Part shown: in pieces, positions 17,363 to 24,993 of the stretch | How the letters are laid out: the number at the start of each line of letters is the position of its first letter | How positions within the stretch are numbered: the stretch's first letter is position 1 | Source: CAYJFG01 sp964369405 | GTDB lineage: Bacteria; Bacillota; Clostridia; Oscillospirales; Acutalibacteraceae | Assembly: GCA_964369405.1 (NCBI GenBank) | Contig: CAYJGB010000020.1 | Coordinates: forward strand, 1 to 30,045 | Reading direction: 5' to 3' | Length of the DNA: 30,045 bases | Program-made: the position numbers and the translations under genes | Notes under the pieces: generated by a model | Databases searched by the model: none | What the model was told of the DNA's origin: nothing | The model's input: the letters and a program-made list of their open reading frames with translations, nothing else

Positions 17363-17401
17363 AAAAATAAAAAGCACCTTTTATTTATTAAAGATGCTTT
17401 T
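17363..17401 (-). terminator. Terminator between the surface-protein gene and sortase
   Basis: In minus-strand RNA, 17401-17390 pairs with 17381-17370 over 12 bp with one G-U wobble and an 8-nt loop, followed by TTATTTTTAT. It lies 41 nt after the SPQTG gene stop and just upstream of sortase. Sortase and LCP would therefore depend on read-through or on their own weak promoter, lowering their level relative to the substrate protein. Confidence 0.75.
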
Positions 17402-17442
17402 ATTTCAAATTTTATAAGTATTTTATAAACTTAATTATAGAA

Positions 17443-17931
17443 TTAAGCACGTCTTTTTGCTCTATATAAGATAGCGAACAAAACAGCTACTCCAGCAAAT
17501 AATACTACAAATACAGCTACACTATTAGTTCCTAAAGGACCAGTTTGTGGAGATGTAGGTGATGTATTTGGTGCTGCTGTTGTTGGTGTACCTGTAGGTG
17601 CATTAGTTACCTCAGCATCTACAATGATATCTGAATAAGCTTCAAATACTAATACATCTGATTGTAAATCACCTGAAACTATTACATATTCACCATCGAT
17701 TGACCAACTTACAAAACCATTTTTCTCAGCATCAGCAACTGTAGCAGTAACTAATTCTCCAGCTTTAACTTGTGATGGGCTAACTGTACAAATTCCTAAA
17801 CTTGCAGCATAATCTGATAATTTAACATCATAATATTGTTCTGCAGTTGGACTCTCAGCAGCAAAAGCTGAAACTGACATCACAGTGAACATCATAACAA
17901 AAACCATTAATAACGCTAATATCTTCTTCAT
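17443..17931 (-). CDS. Small secreted surface protein with SPQTG sorting signal
   Basis: A 162-residue protein. The start is the ATG at 17931 (MKKILALL), 8 nt after GTGAGG; the ATG two codons upstream is too close. Signal peptide 1-25 with cleavage after AFAA. The mature domain (26-108) is beta-rich and unrecognised, with one Cys (48). A Thr/Pro/Ser/Ala linker (109-126) leads to SPQTG (127-131), a hydrophobic helix (136-156) and a basic tail RAKRRA, the full tripartite cell-wall sorting signal. It is the probable substrate of the class B sortase encoded just downstream. The linker could be an O-glycosylation site. It has a strong promoter and its own terminator. Function is unknown. Confidence 0.82.
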   Translation of the reverse strand: MKKILALLMVFVMMFTVMSVSAFAAESPTAEQYYDVKLSDYAASLGICTVSPSQVKAGELVTATVADAEKNGFVSWSIDGEYVIVSGDLQSDVLVFEAYSDIIVDAEVTNAPTGTPTTAAPNTSPTSPQTGPLGTNSVAVFVVLFAGVAVLFAILYRAKRRA

Positions 17932-17978
17932 AAACATTACCTCACTTAAAATAATAAATTGATTTTCTAACTAAAGTT

Positions 17979-18007
17979 ATTTTAACATAATTTTATACGC
18001 TTGTAAA
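17979..18007 (-). promoter_or_regulatory. Promoter of the SPQTG surface-protein gene
   Basis: On the minus strand, TTTACA (18007 to 18002), a 17-nt spacer and TAAAAT (17984 to 17979), preceded by TGT as an extended -10. It gives a leader of about 40 nt. Confidence 0.65.
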
Positions 18008-18066
18008 GTGAAAAAACAAAATTTTTTAAAAAAATTCATAAAATTTATATCGTTTTCTTAAAAACA

Positions 18067-18075
18067 TGGTATAAT
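18067..18075 (+). promoter_or_regulatory. Extended -10 promoter of the FkbM gene
   Basis: TGG TATAAT at 18067-18075. No convincing -35 lies 16-18 nt upstream; the extended -10 may compensate. The leader is about 35 nt. This promoter is divergent from that of the SPQTG gene, about 60 bp away. Confidence 0.6.
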
Positions 18076-18118
18076 TTAGGTTATTAAATGATAATTTACT
18101 TAATTTGGAGTGATTTTA

Positions 18119-19159
18119 GTGAAAAATGATGTTTGGGAATATTTGAAATATAAAAAACTACCAATAATTATATACGGTATGGGCAATGGAGCCGATAAGT
18201 TAATTTTTGAACTTCATAAGAACAATATACATATATCTGAAATAATAGCAAGTGATTCGTTTGTTCGAGGACAAACATATCAAGGGTATAAAGTTAAAAC
18301 TCTAGATATGATAAAAAATAAGTATGATGATTTTTTAATTTTAATCGCATTTGCGACACAGTTAGACAATGTATTAAATCATATATACGATTTATCAGAA
18401 AACCATAGAGTGATTGCTCCGTCAGTTCCAGTTTATGGGAATACACTTTTCAATTATGAATATTATAAAGAAAACTATAATAGTATACAGTATGCCAGAA
18501 GTTTAATGAGCGATAGTAAATCTCTAGAAGTTTTTGATAATTTTATTAATTATATGCTTTATGGTAAATTAGATTACATTAGAGAAAGTCAAACAAATAA
18601 GTCAGAGGCATTAACTGAAATTCTAAAACTAAATAATAATGAGTGTTATGCAGATTTAGGCGCATATAAAGGTGATACTATTGATGAACTTATAGACACT
18701 TGTAATGGATATAATTCTATTTATGCTTTTGAGCCAGATAAAAAAACTTATTATAAGTTAGTAGAACATACTAAGCATTTGCCTAAGATTTTGACTTATA
18801 ACAAAGGTATTTGGTCGGATAACACACAGTTGCCGTTTGATTTTAATTCAGGTAGAAATTCGACATTATCAGATACTTCAAATTCAGTAGTTGATGTAGT
18901 GTCTTTAGATAATGTGCTAAAGAATAAAAAAATAACGTACATCAAAATGGATATTGAAGGTGCTGAGTACGAAGGTATAATTGGAGCAAAAAATATTTTA
19001 GCTACACAAAAACCAAAATTGAACATAGCATTATATCATAGAAGTGAAGATATATTTAAATTACCTCTTCTCATAAACAAAATAAATAAAAATTACAAAA
19101 TGTATCTGCGTCATCACCCATATATACCTTTTTGGGATACTAACTTATATTGTGTTTAA
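18119..19159 (+). CDS. FkbM-family SAM-dependent methyltransferase with N-terminal Rossmann-like domain
   Basis: The start is a GTG at 18119 (346 residues), 8 nt after TTGGAG; a longer GTG start at 18110 overlaps that site. Residues 1 to about 110 form a Rossmann-like nucleotide-binding segment (PIIIYGMGNGADKLIFELH) of the type seen at the front of sugar-modifying proteins. The C-terminal half is an FkbM O-methyltransferase: ECYADLGAYKGDTIDEL (SAM loop), YAFEPD, and YIKMDIEGAEYEGIIGA. FkbM enzymes often methylate sugars of surface glycans. The substrate is unknown; divergence from the sortase/LCP locus suggests a surface-glycan role. It ends 3 nt from the convergent phosphatase gene with no room for a terminator. 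Confidence 0.88.
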   Translation: MKNDVWEYLKYKKLPIIIYGMGNGADKLIFELHKNNIHISEIIASDSFVRGQTYQGYKVKTLDMIKNKYDDFLILIAFATQLDNVLNHIYDLSENHRVIAPSVPVYGNTLFNYEYYKENYNSIQYARSLMSDSKSLEVFDNFINYMLYGKLDYIRESQTNKSEALTEILKLNNNECYADLGAYKGDTIDELIDTCNGYNSIYAFEPDKKTYYKLVEHTKHLPKILTYNKGIWSDNTQLPFDFNSGRNSTLSDTSNSVVDVVSLDNVLKNKKITYIKMDIEGAEYEGIIGAKNILATQKPKLNIALYHRSEDIFKLPLLINKINKNYKMYLRHHPYIPFWDTNLYCV

Positions 19160-19162
19160 GAA

Positions 19163-19795
19163 TTAATCTAATTCTTCATTGAATTCTAATGGTGATTTTT
19201 CAAATACTTCTAAGACTTTATCTCTCATCCATAGATATGATGATACTCTAAGTGAATATCCAAAACCATTATCCATTCTCCAATCATATGGCTGAGCTTG
19301 TGGCAGTCCATAGATTGATAGCAACGTCATTATCACTCCGCCATGAGTTACTACTACAGCTGTAGTTTCTCCAGAATTTATTAAGTCGTTTACTATTTTC
19401 TCAAAAGCTATACATATTCTCTTAGTAAAATCTGCTCCACTTTCTCCATTAGGTGGTGCGTTGTCAGCAGAATTACCAAGCCAAGTATAAAAATCCATAT
19501 CGAGAGCCAATTCTTGAGCTGTTTTCCCTTCCCAATCTCCAAAATTACACTCAGATAAACCGTTTACAATTTGAGGTTTAAGTTTAGGGTAAATAAGATT
19601 ACATGTTTGTATACATCTAAGAAGAGGACTTGAATACACAACTGGCGTCCCTGGATATTTATAATTTTTATCGATAGTTTTGAGTTTCTCAATTCCTTCA
19701 ATTGACAAAGGCACATCAGTAGCTCCAATATATCCACCTTTGCTACTTTCTTCTGTTTCTCCATGTCTTATAAAATGAATTTGATAAGTTTTCAT
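19163..19795 (-). CDS. Histidine phosphatase family protein (PhoE/CobC-like)
   Basis: A 210-residue cytoplasmic phosphatase of the phosphoglycerate mutase-like fold. The phospho-accepting His11 lies in the RHGE motif (10-13). Arg60 in SPLLRC, Glu82 in LSECNFGDWEG and His151 in VTHGG complete the active site. The SECNFGDWEGKT segment is frequent in CobC (alpha-ribazole phosphatase) and in PhoE-type broad phosphatases. Without neighbouring cobalamin genes the CobC role is only a possibility, though a cobalamin adenosyltransferase-like gene lies 3.5 kb away. The ATG follows GGAGG. It sits after the kinase-like gene with a terminator between them and no obvious promoter of its own. Confidence 0.9.
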   Translation of the reverse strand: MKTYQIHFIRHGETEESSKGGYIGATDVPLSIEGIEKLKTIDKNYKYPGTPVVYSSPLLRCIQTCNLIYPKLKPQIVNGLSECNFGDWEGKTAQELALDMDFYTWLGNSADNAPPNGESGADFTKRICIAFEKIVNDLINSGETTAVVVTHGGVIMTLLSIYGLPQAQPYDWRMDNGFGYSLRVSSYLWMRDKVLEVFEKSPLEFNEELD

Positions 19796-19820
19796 AGTAT
19801 TCCTCCAAAATTAAAATTTA

Positions 19821-19851
19821 ATACGGGTGACTTTTCATTTGTCACCCGTAT
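19821..19851 (-). terminator. Terminator after the kinase-like gene
   Basis: A perfect 11-bp stem, ATACGGGTGAC (19821-19831) with its complement (19841-19851), 9-nt loop. In minus-strand reading it is followed by TAAATTTTAATTTT. It lies 16 nt past the kinase stop, and the histidine phosphatase start is only 25 nt further, so expression of the phosphatase may need read-through. Confidence 0.8.
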
Positions 19852-19867
19852 ATTTTGTATTAATTTA

Positions 19868-21550
19868 TTAATTTACTGAGAATGTTGAAGAAGTTGGTGA
19901 TTCTGGTTGTGGTCCTAAACTTACAATAACTTCAACTTCTGAACCGTATTTTAACTCTTTGCCAGCTTCATAGCCATCAGCATAACTTATAACAGTATTT
20001 TCTGGCACTGTGTCTGAAAATTCTAGTGTAGTTGATACTACAAAATGTTCTTCTGCTAAATCACTTGCTACTTTATCTAAACTTGAATTTGCTACTTCTG
20101 GTAACTCTCTCATTTCTTTACCTAAACTCAATGTTACAGATATTGCAATTCCATCTCTGCCCTTTTCAACTGTAGTATTATACTCAGGGAATTGACTAAC
20201 TATATGCCCTTCCGGAACTGTATCACTAAACACGCCATCAGTAGTTTTATTTAAATAACATTGTCCATCTTCACTAGAAAGTGTAACAGCACTATCAAAG
20301 TCCATACTTACATAATTTGGAATTTTGTAATACTCACTATCTGGTGGATATGTTTCATCAGGTAATATTCCTGTATGTTCTTCTGTAGTACTTTCTGTTG
20401 GATTAGTACTATCATCAGGAAAAAACATTCCCTTAAATGGGTCAGTTTGTAACCAGAAAAATCCAGCTGTAGAAAAAATAATCAAAGATACTATTAATGC
20501 AACTATTCCGTATACTTTATTAGAAACTCTTTTTTCGTTTTCTATTTGTGGAATATCTGGCATAACAACAGGTTTTGCTATTTCTTCTTGAATTGCTTTA
20601 ACTGTTGGAGCTGCTGAAAGCTGTGCTCTTAACACCTCAAAGTCTTGAATACGTTTTTTTCTATCGGTTTGTAAACCATTAGCTATCGCTGACACAACAT
20701 GTGGAGGTAATCTCTTAACAACATTTGTGCTTATCAATAGTTTACCGTCCTCAACTCTTTTTCTTGAGTCTGATGGATATTTACCAGTAAGTGCATAAAA
20801 TAATGTAGCTGTAAATGAGTATACATCAGTATCTTCTTCTAAAATTTCTTGCTCATTATACTGCTCTGGAGCAGTGCTTCCACTATAAAATACTGGAGAA
20901 ATAATTCTGTTTTGTTTATGTAGTTCCATAATTGAAAATCCAAAAAGTTTCATCTTTCCATCAGAAGATACTACTAAATTATCAGCAGATATTCCTAAAT
21001 GAGATAAACCAGCTTTATTAATTTTAGAAAGTGCAGATAAAACAGGCATAAACAAAGGTCTAGCTACATCCCAGTCTAGTGTTCCTCCGCTACGCTCTAA
21101 AAATTCTCTAAATAACAAATAATCTTCTTTAGCATAAACTAAATACGCCGTATTATTCTCTTTAAATAAATCTAATACTTCAATGAGAGCAGTTAAATCT
21201 TTAAATTTAGATATGCTATCATTAATCATTAAAAATTCATTAAATATTGAGTTATACGCATCATATTTATCCGATGGCACAACTACATCAACACCAAATG
21301 CTCTTGTACATATTTGATGTGGAAAAAACTCTTTAATATATACTGACTGGCTTGTATATTTATCATATCCAACATATATAGCTGACTCAGTATTATATCT
21401 CAACACTTTTCCTACCACATATCTTTCATTAAGTAATGTTTTTAGTGGTAAGTGTGGTGCTATTTGTTCATAGTTTTTATCTGTTCCGCAGTTAGGGCAA
21501 GTGCTCTCACCTTCATTTTCATTCATACAGCCCATACATAAGTAAGACAT
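19868..21550 (-). CDS. Zinc-ribbon/protein-kinase-like/PASTA membrane protein, probably a pseudokinase
   Basis: A 560-residue single-pass protein; the start is the ATG 21550 after CGAGGTG, and a TTG 18 nt upstream precedes the ribosome site. An N-terminal zinc ribbon (CMGC 5-8, CPNC 18-21) is followed by a kinase fold (about 43-310), a membrane helix (347-367), an acidic/Thr-rich linker and two or three PASTA-like extracellular repeats (about 395-550). The kinase fold keeps the VAIK lysine (Lys73 in VYIKEFFP), Asn191, the APE motif (227-229) and Asp242. The glycine loop is lost (VLRYNTESA), HRD reads HLG (184-186) and DFG reads GFS (204-206). Catalysis is therefore unlikely by the classical mechanism. 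PASTA domains usually sense peptidoglycan fragments; a binding or scaffold role is inferred. Confidence 0.88.
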   Translation of the reverse strand: MSYLCMGCMNENEGESTCPNCGTDKNYEQIAPHLPLKTLLNERYVVGKVLRYNTESAIYVGYDKYTSQSVYIKEFFPHQICTRAFGVDVVVPSDKYDAYNSIFNEFLMINDSISKFKDLTALIEVLDLFKENNTAYLVYAKEDYLLFREFLERSGGTLDWDVARPLFMPVLSALSKINKAGLSHLGISADNLVVSSDGKMKLFGFSIMELHKQNRIISPVFYSGSTAPEQYNEQEILEEDTDVYSFTATLFYALTGKYPSDSRKRVEDGKLLISTNVVKRLPPHVVSAIANGLQTDRKKRIQDFEVLRAQLSAAPTVKAIQEEIAKPVVMPDIPQIENEKRVSNKVYGIVALIVSLIIFSTAGFFWLQTDPFKGMFFPDDSTNPTESTTEEHTGILPDETYPPDSEYYKIPNYVSMDFDSAVTLSSEDGQCYLNKTTDGVFSDTVPEGHIVSQFPEYNTTVEKGRDGIAISVTLSLGKEMRELPEVANSSLDKVASDLAEEHFVVSTTLEFSDTVPENTVISYADGYEAGKELKYGSEVEVIVSLGPQPESPTSSTFSVN

Positions 21551-21579
21551 CTTTACACCTCGTTTCAAAAATATAAACC

Positions 21580-21609
21580 ATTATACCACATTAAGTTACT
21601 TAATTTCAA
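21580..21609 (-). promoter_or_regulatory. Promoter of the kinase-like gene
   Basis: On the minus strand TTGAAA (21609 to 21604), an 18-nt spacer and TATAAT (21585 to 21580), preceded by TGG as an extended -10. The predicted leader is about 25 nt. It is divergent from the CPBP promoter at 21683. Confidence 0.8.
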
Positions 21610-21682
21610 CTAATTTTAAGTTATTCTTTATTACATTGTTGTAATAAAATTTTGATTATGTTAAATTTTATATTAATTTTAG

Positions 21683-21711
21683 TTGTTTTGCCTAGTTAAA
21701 AATGATATAAT
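21683..21711 (+). promoter_or_regulatory. Promoter of the CPBP-tadA-PHP operon
   Basis: TTGTTT (21683-21688), a 17-nt spacer and TATAAT (21706-21711), preceded by TGA as an extended -10. The leader is about 25 nt, with TTGGAGG just before the ATG at 21741. Confidence 0.8.
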
Positions 21712-21740
21712 AATCCTAAATAATTTTTTGGAGGTTTAAT

Positions 21741-22790
21741 ATGTATCAAAATAATTATCCTTATTTTTCTAATGAATATTATCATAAATTGATGAAAACT
21801 AAGAAAATTAAATCTGATTTTAATAAAATAGGTATTGGGTTCATCATATTTTTAGTAATTCTTAACTCTTTAATAGTATTTCCGGTAATAATTTCCATTA
21901 TGTTTTCTCCTACTTTTATGCCTAATTATGAAGACTTTGAGTTTACTCAAACAATTTCACTAGCAAGCAATGACCTAGTTACAATACCATCTATGTTTTT
22001 TGCTGGTATAGCTATTTTGGGTATGCTATCCATAAAACATAATGATGTTTTTCAATTTAAAATTAAAAAACCTAAACGAAATGTTATATCCTTAATTATA
22101 ATTGCATTTATCGTTTTTATGATTTCAAATGTAATGGTAGAGTTATATTTAAGTAATTTATCCTTATTTGGTATCGATAACGATTTGTCAGCACTGACTA
22201 TTACAAATTATAGTGGAAATATTCTTGATAACATATTTTATTTAATATTTGTTGCAGTTGTTCCATCTTTTCTTGAAGAATATTTATTTAGAGGTGTTTT
22301 GTTAGGAGTTCTTAGAAAATATGGCGATGGATTTGCTATATTAATGAGTTCTCTTTTATTCGGAATTATGCATGGAAATTTAGTTCAAATACCTTTTGCA
22401 TTTATCGGTGGTTTGATTTTAGGATATATAACTGTCTACAGTGGTTCGCTTATCCCAGCGATGATAATACATTTTATGAACAACTCCTTTTCAATAATTT
22501 CTGATATAGTTTCTAATGAATTTGGCGAACAAGGTAGCATTATTTTTTATATAATAGTTTTAGTAGTCTTTATAGTGTTGACAATTTTGAGCATTATATA
22601 TCTAAGTAAAAACGATAAAAATATATTTAAAATCAATAATTATTGTGATAATACATTTACTTTCAAAGAAAAAGTTAAGTTGTTTTTAAAATCTCCTTCA
22701 ATACTTATATTTAATATTTTAATGCTACTACAAGCATTATTGTTAACTTTTTCAATGAATTTAACAAATCTATTTGGTAATGCAAATTAA
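21741..22790 (+). CDS. CPBP-family intramembrane metalloprotease (Rce1/Abi-like)
   Basis: A 349-residue polytopic membrane protein with about eight hydrophobic segments. The CPBP signature is complete: EEYLFRG (Glu179, Glu180, Arg184), FGIMHGN (His211) and HFMNNS (His244 and Asn). Family members cleave prenylated proteins in eukaryotes; in Firmicutes they act on bacteriocin-related or membrane substrates, mostly unknown. The C-terminal 60 residues after the catalytic core are an extra tail with a further membrane helix. The ATG follows GGAGG. It opens a five-gene run, and its stop overlaps the start of tadA. Confidence 0.92.
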   Translation: MYQNNYPYFSNEYYHKLMKTKKIKSDFNKIGIGFIIFLVILNSLIVFPVIISIMFSPTFMPNYEDFEFTQTISLASNDLVTIPSMFFAGIAILGMLSIKHNDVFQFKIKKPKRNVISLIIIAFIVFMISNVMVELYLSNLSLFGIDNDLSALTITNYSGNILDNIFYLIFVAVVPSFLEEYLFRGVLLGVLRKYGDGFAILMSSLLFGIMHGNLVQIPFAFIGGLILGYITVYSGSLIPAMIIHFMNNSFSIISDIVSNEFGEQGSIIFYIIVLVVFIVLTILSIIYLSKNDKNIFKINNYCDNTFTFKEKVKLFLKSPSILIFNILMLLQALLLTFSMNLTNLFGNAN

Positions 22791-23247
22791 CAACAAGTTT
22801 ATGAATGAGGCTTTACAATTAGCGCAACTATCATACGATGAAGGAGAAGTACCTGTAGGGTGTGTAATTGTAAAGGATAATGAAATAATTGCCTCTGGTA
22901 GAAACAGGCGTGAAACGACAAAAAATGCATTACATCACGCAGAAATAGAAGCGGTAAATAATGCGTGTAAAGTTTTAAACAACTGGAGATTAGTTGACTG
23001 TGAATTATATGTAACACTTGAGCCTTGTCCTATGTGTACAGGAGCTATAATTAATTCACGAATAAAAAAAGTAGTTTATGGCGCTACAGATTTAAAATCA
23101 GGTTCATGCGATAGTGTAATTAATTTATTTTCACTTCCATACAATCATAAACCAGAAGTTATAGCTGGTATAATGGAAAAAGAATGTTCTAAAATACTTA
23201 AAGATTTTTTTAGTAATATTAGAGTTGATAGAAAGAACAATATATAG
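22780..23247 (+). CDS. tadA: tRNA adenosine(34) deaminase
   Basis: Deaminates A34 of tRNA-Arg(ACG) to inosine, allowing wobble reading. The zinc site is complete: HAEIEA (His53, catalytic Glu55) and EPCPMCTGAI (Cys83, Cys86). At 155 residues it has the family length. I chose the ATG at 22780 (MQINNKFMNEAL), which overlaps the upstream gene by 11 nt; no clear ribosome site is visible, so translation is probably coupled. The ATG at 22801 is an alternative. The usual downstream SRP RNA and dnaX found in many Firmicutes are not present here. Confidence 0.93.
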   Translation: MQINNKFMNEALQLAQLSYDEGEVPVGCVIVKDNEIIASGRNRRETTKNALHHAEIEAVNNACKVLNNWRLVDCELYVTLEPCPMCTGAIINSRIKKVVYGATDLKSGSCDSVINLFSLPYNHKPEVIAGIMEKECSKILKDFFSNIRVDRKNNI

Positions 23248-23279
23248 TATCTACATAATAAATAAACTGAGGTGTGATT

Positions 23280-23801
23280 TTGAAACATTTATATTATGGA
23301 TATGGTAAAGGTAAAAGCACTTGCGTTATAGGTATGGCGATAAGAGCAATTGGAGCAAAAAAGAAAGTATTGTTTATACAATTTTTAAAAAATGAAAACA
23401 CCTCGGAGCGTGATGTACTAAAATCAATTGATAATATTACTTTAACACCTTGCCCAGAAAGTATTAAATTCACTTATAATATGACTAATCAAGAGTTTAA
23501 TGATATAAAAGAATACTATATAAACCAGTTTAATTATTTGACTAATTTTGATAATTTAAAAACGTATGACTTAATAATATTTGATGAGATTTTTTCATTA
23601 GTAGATACAGAGATATTAAAGTATGAGCGTTTAAATGATTTTATAAATTCTATTAGTATTGATGATACTAGAGAATATATTTTCACAGCACATAAAGTTG
23701 ATAATACAATAATCGATAAATTTGATTATGTAACTCATTTTAATAAAATAAAACACCCATTTGATAAGGGTTGTAAAGCTAGATTTGGAATAGAGTTTTA
23801 A
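23280..23801 (+). CDS. Cobalamin adenosyltransferase-like P-loop protein (CobO/BtuR type)
   Basis: Family enzymes transfer adenosyl from ATP to cob(I)alamin or cobyrinic acid diamide, making the active coenzyme. Start at the TTG 23280 (173 residues), 5 nt after GAGGTG; the GTG at 23274 overlaps that site. The P-loop GYGKGKST (7-14), the VLFIQFLKN segment, the Walker B-like DLIIFDEI and the C-terminal KHPFDKGCKARFGIEF closely follow the family consensus (KHPFDxGxKAxxGIEF). A Gly in the P-loop start, often TGNGKG, is replaced by Tyr (YGYGKGKS). It lies 32 nt after tadA in the same operon, with a TSCPD protein two genes downstream. Confidence 0.87.
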   Translation: MKHLYYGYGKGKSTCVIGMAIRAIGAKKKVLFIQFLKNENTSERDVLKSIDNITLTPCPESIKFTYNMTNQEFNDIKEYYINQFNYLTNFDNLKTYDLIIFDEIFSLVDTEILKYERLNDFINSISIDDTREYIFTAHKVDNTIIDKFDYVTHFNKIKHPFDKGCKARFGIEF

Positions 23802-23828
23802 TTAATATCTATATAAGGAGTAATTTAT

Positions 23829-24653
23829 ATGTTAGCTGACTTACATTGTCATACTACAAAATCTGATGGAAGTATAAATCAAGAAGAATTGGTAAAAGTA
23901 GCAAAAATACTAAATTTAGATGCAATCGCAATTACTGACCACGATGTATATACAGATGAAGAAAATGCAAAAAAACTAGAGGGCAAATATGGAGTTAAAG
24001 TAATATGTGGAGCTGAGATATCTGCATTTGACTACAATAAAAACCGATTAGTACATATTTTATGTTATATGAGTAAAGAACCCGATAAACTCACCAGTTT
24101 ACTTAAAGAGATAACAAAAGCTAGAGAGTTTGAAGTATTACGAGTTTTAGAAATTGTTAAAAAGCTATATCCAATCACTATAGAAATGGTTAAAGAAAGA
24201 GCAAAAGAAAGCGAAACTATATATAAACAACATATTATGCAAACATTAGTAGATATAGGATATAGTGAAAAAATTTATTCTCAATTGCAAACACATCTAT
24301 TTAGTAACAAGTCAGGAATAGCAAAAACTAGTATCGTGTACCCAGATGTATTTGAAGTTTTAAAAGAAATTAGCAACTCTAAAGGGATACCAGTTTTAGC
24401 ACATCCAACAATATATGACTCTGTAGAACTAATACCACAATTATCAAAACATGGATTAAAAGGAATAGAGATATATTACCCACGAATTATTAAAAGTGAA
24501 TTTGGCAATTTAGTTAAATTATCTGATGAATATGATTTGATTAAAACTGGTGGAACAGATTTCCACGGTGGAATGACAGATAAAGTGTTTCCACTTGGTA
24601 CATGTACAACATCAGAAATAGAATTTAATAAATTAATGAAATTAAGCAAATAG
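23829..24653 (+). CDS. PHP-domain phosphoesterase (TrpH/RNase AM-like)
   Basis: A 274-residue metal-dependent phosphoesterase. The metal-binding PHP motifs are in order: DLHCHTTKSDG (5-14 region), TDHD, CGAEIS, a central His (QHIMQT), LAHPT and GGTDFHGG. Relatives such as E. coli TrpH/RnaAM act as 5'-to-3' exonucleases on short RNA or as phosphatases on 3',5'-nucleoside bisphosphates, the expected activity here by similarity. The helical insertion between motifs, seen around 95-165, is typical. The ATG follows AAGGAG. It is 27 nt from the previous gene and 8 nt before the TSCPD gene. Confidence 0.92.
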   Translation: MLADLHCHTTKSDGSINQEELVKVAKILNLDAIAITDHDVYTDEENAKKLEGKYGVKVICGAEISAFDYNKNRLVHILCYMSKEPDKLTSLLKEITKAREFEVLRVLEIVKKLYPITIEMVKERAKESETIYKQHIMQTLVDIGYSEKIYSQLQTHLFSNKSGIAKTSIVYPDVFEVLKEISNSKGIPVLAHPTIYDSVELIPQLSKHGLKGIEIYYPRIIKSEFGNLVKLSDEYDLIKTGGTDFHGGMTDKVFPLGTCTTSEIEFNKLMKLSK

Positions 24654-24661
24654 GAGTATAG

Positions 24662-24925
24662 ATGATGACAAAGTACAGTTATAGAGCAAAAGGAATTTGC
24701 GCAAGCGAAATTCACTTGCAAATGGAAAAAGAGATAATTAAGTCAATTAAGTTTGTAGGAGGCTGTAATGGAAACTTAAAAGGAATTGCAGTTCTATGTA
24801 AAGAAAAAAAAGCCAGTGATGTAATTCAACAATTGCAAGGCATAACTTGTAACAATAAAAGAACATCATGTCCTGACCAGTTGACAAAAGCATTAAAAAA
24901 TTATTTAATAGAAAACAACTTATAA
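24662..24925 (+). CDS. TSCPD-domain protein, TIGR03905-like
   Basis: An 87-residue protein with the diagnostic motif TSCPDQL near the C-terminus and GICASEIHLQ plus FVGGCNGNLKGI earlier, so four or five cysteines could bind metal. Free-standing proteins of this type are known as a TIGR03905-like family; the same domain forms the C-terminus of B12-dependent ribonucleotide reductases. Function is unknown. Two adjacent ATGs (24662, 24665) follow AGGAG; either fits. The association with a cobalamin adenosyltransferase-like gene in this operon is notable. It is the last gene before the terminator at 24951. Confidence 0.88.
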   Translation: MMTKYSYRAKGICASEIHLQMEKEIIKSIKFVGGCNGNLKGIAVLCKEKKASDVIQQLQGITCNNKRTSCPDQLTKALKNYLIENNL

Positions 24926-24950
24926 AAAAATTAATATAATAAATAAGAAT

Positions 24951-24993
24951 AAAAGCGATTGCTCAATATTTGAGTAGTCGCTTTTAATATTTT
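24951..24993 (+). terminator. Terminator of the CPBP-TSCPD operon
   Basis: A 16-bp stem (24951-24966 with 24970-24985, two G-U pairs, 3-nt loop) whose right arm ends in TTTT, followed by AATATTTT. It lies 26 nt past the stop codon and is the clear end of the five-gene run. Confidence 0.85.

Noticed and set aside
19163..19795. Naming the histidine phosphatase CobC
   Set aside because: Motifs fit, but PhoE-type phosphatases look the same and no cobalamin synthesis cluster is adjacent.
23248..23279. Signal recognition particle RNA after tadA
   Set aside because: The gap is only 32 nt and shows no SRP RNA sequence.
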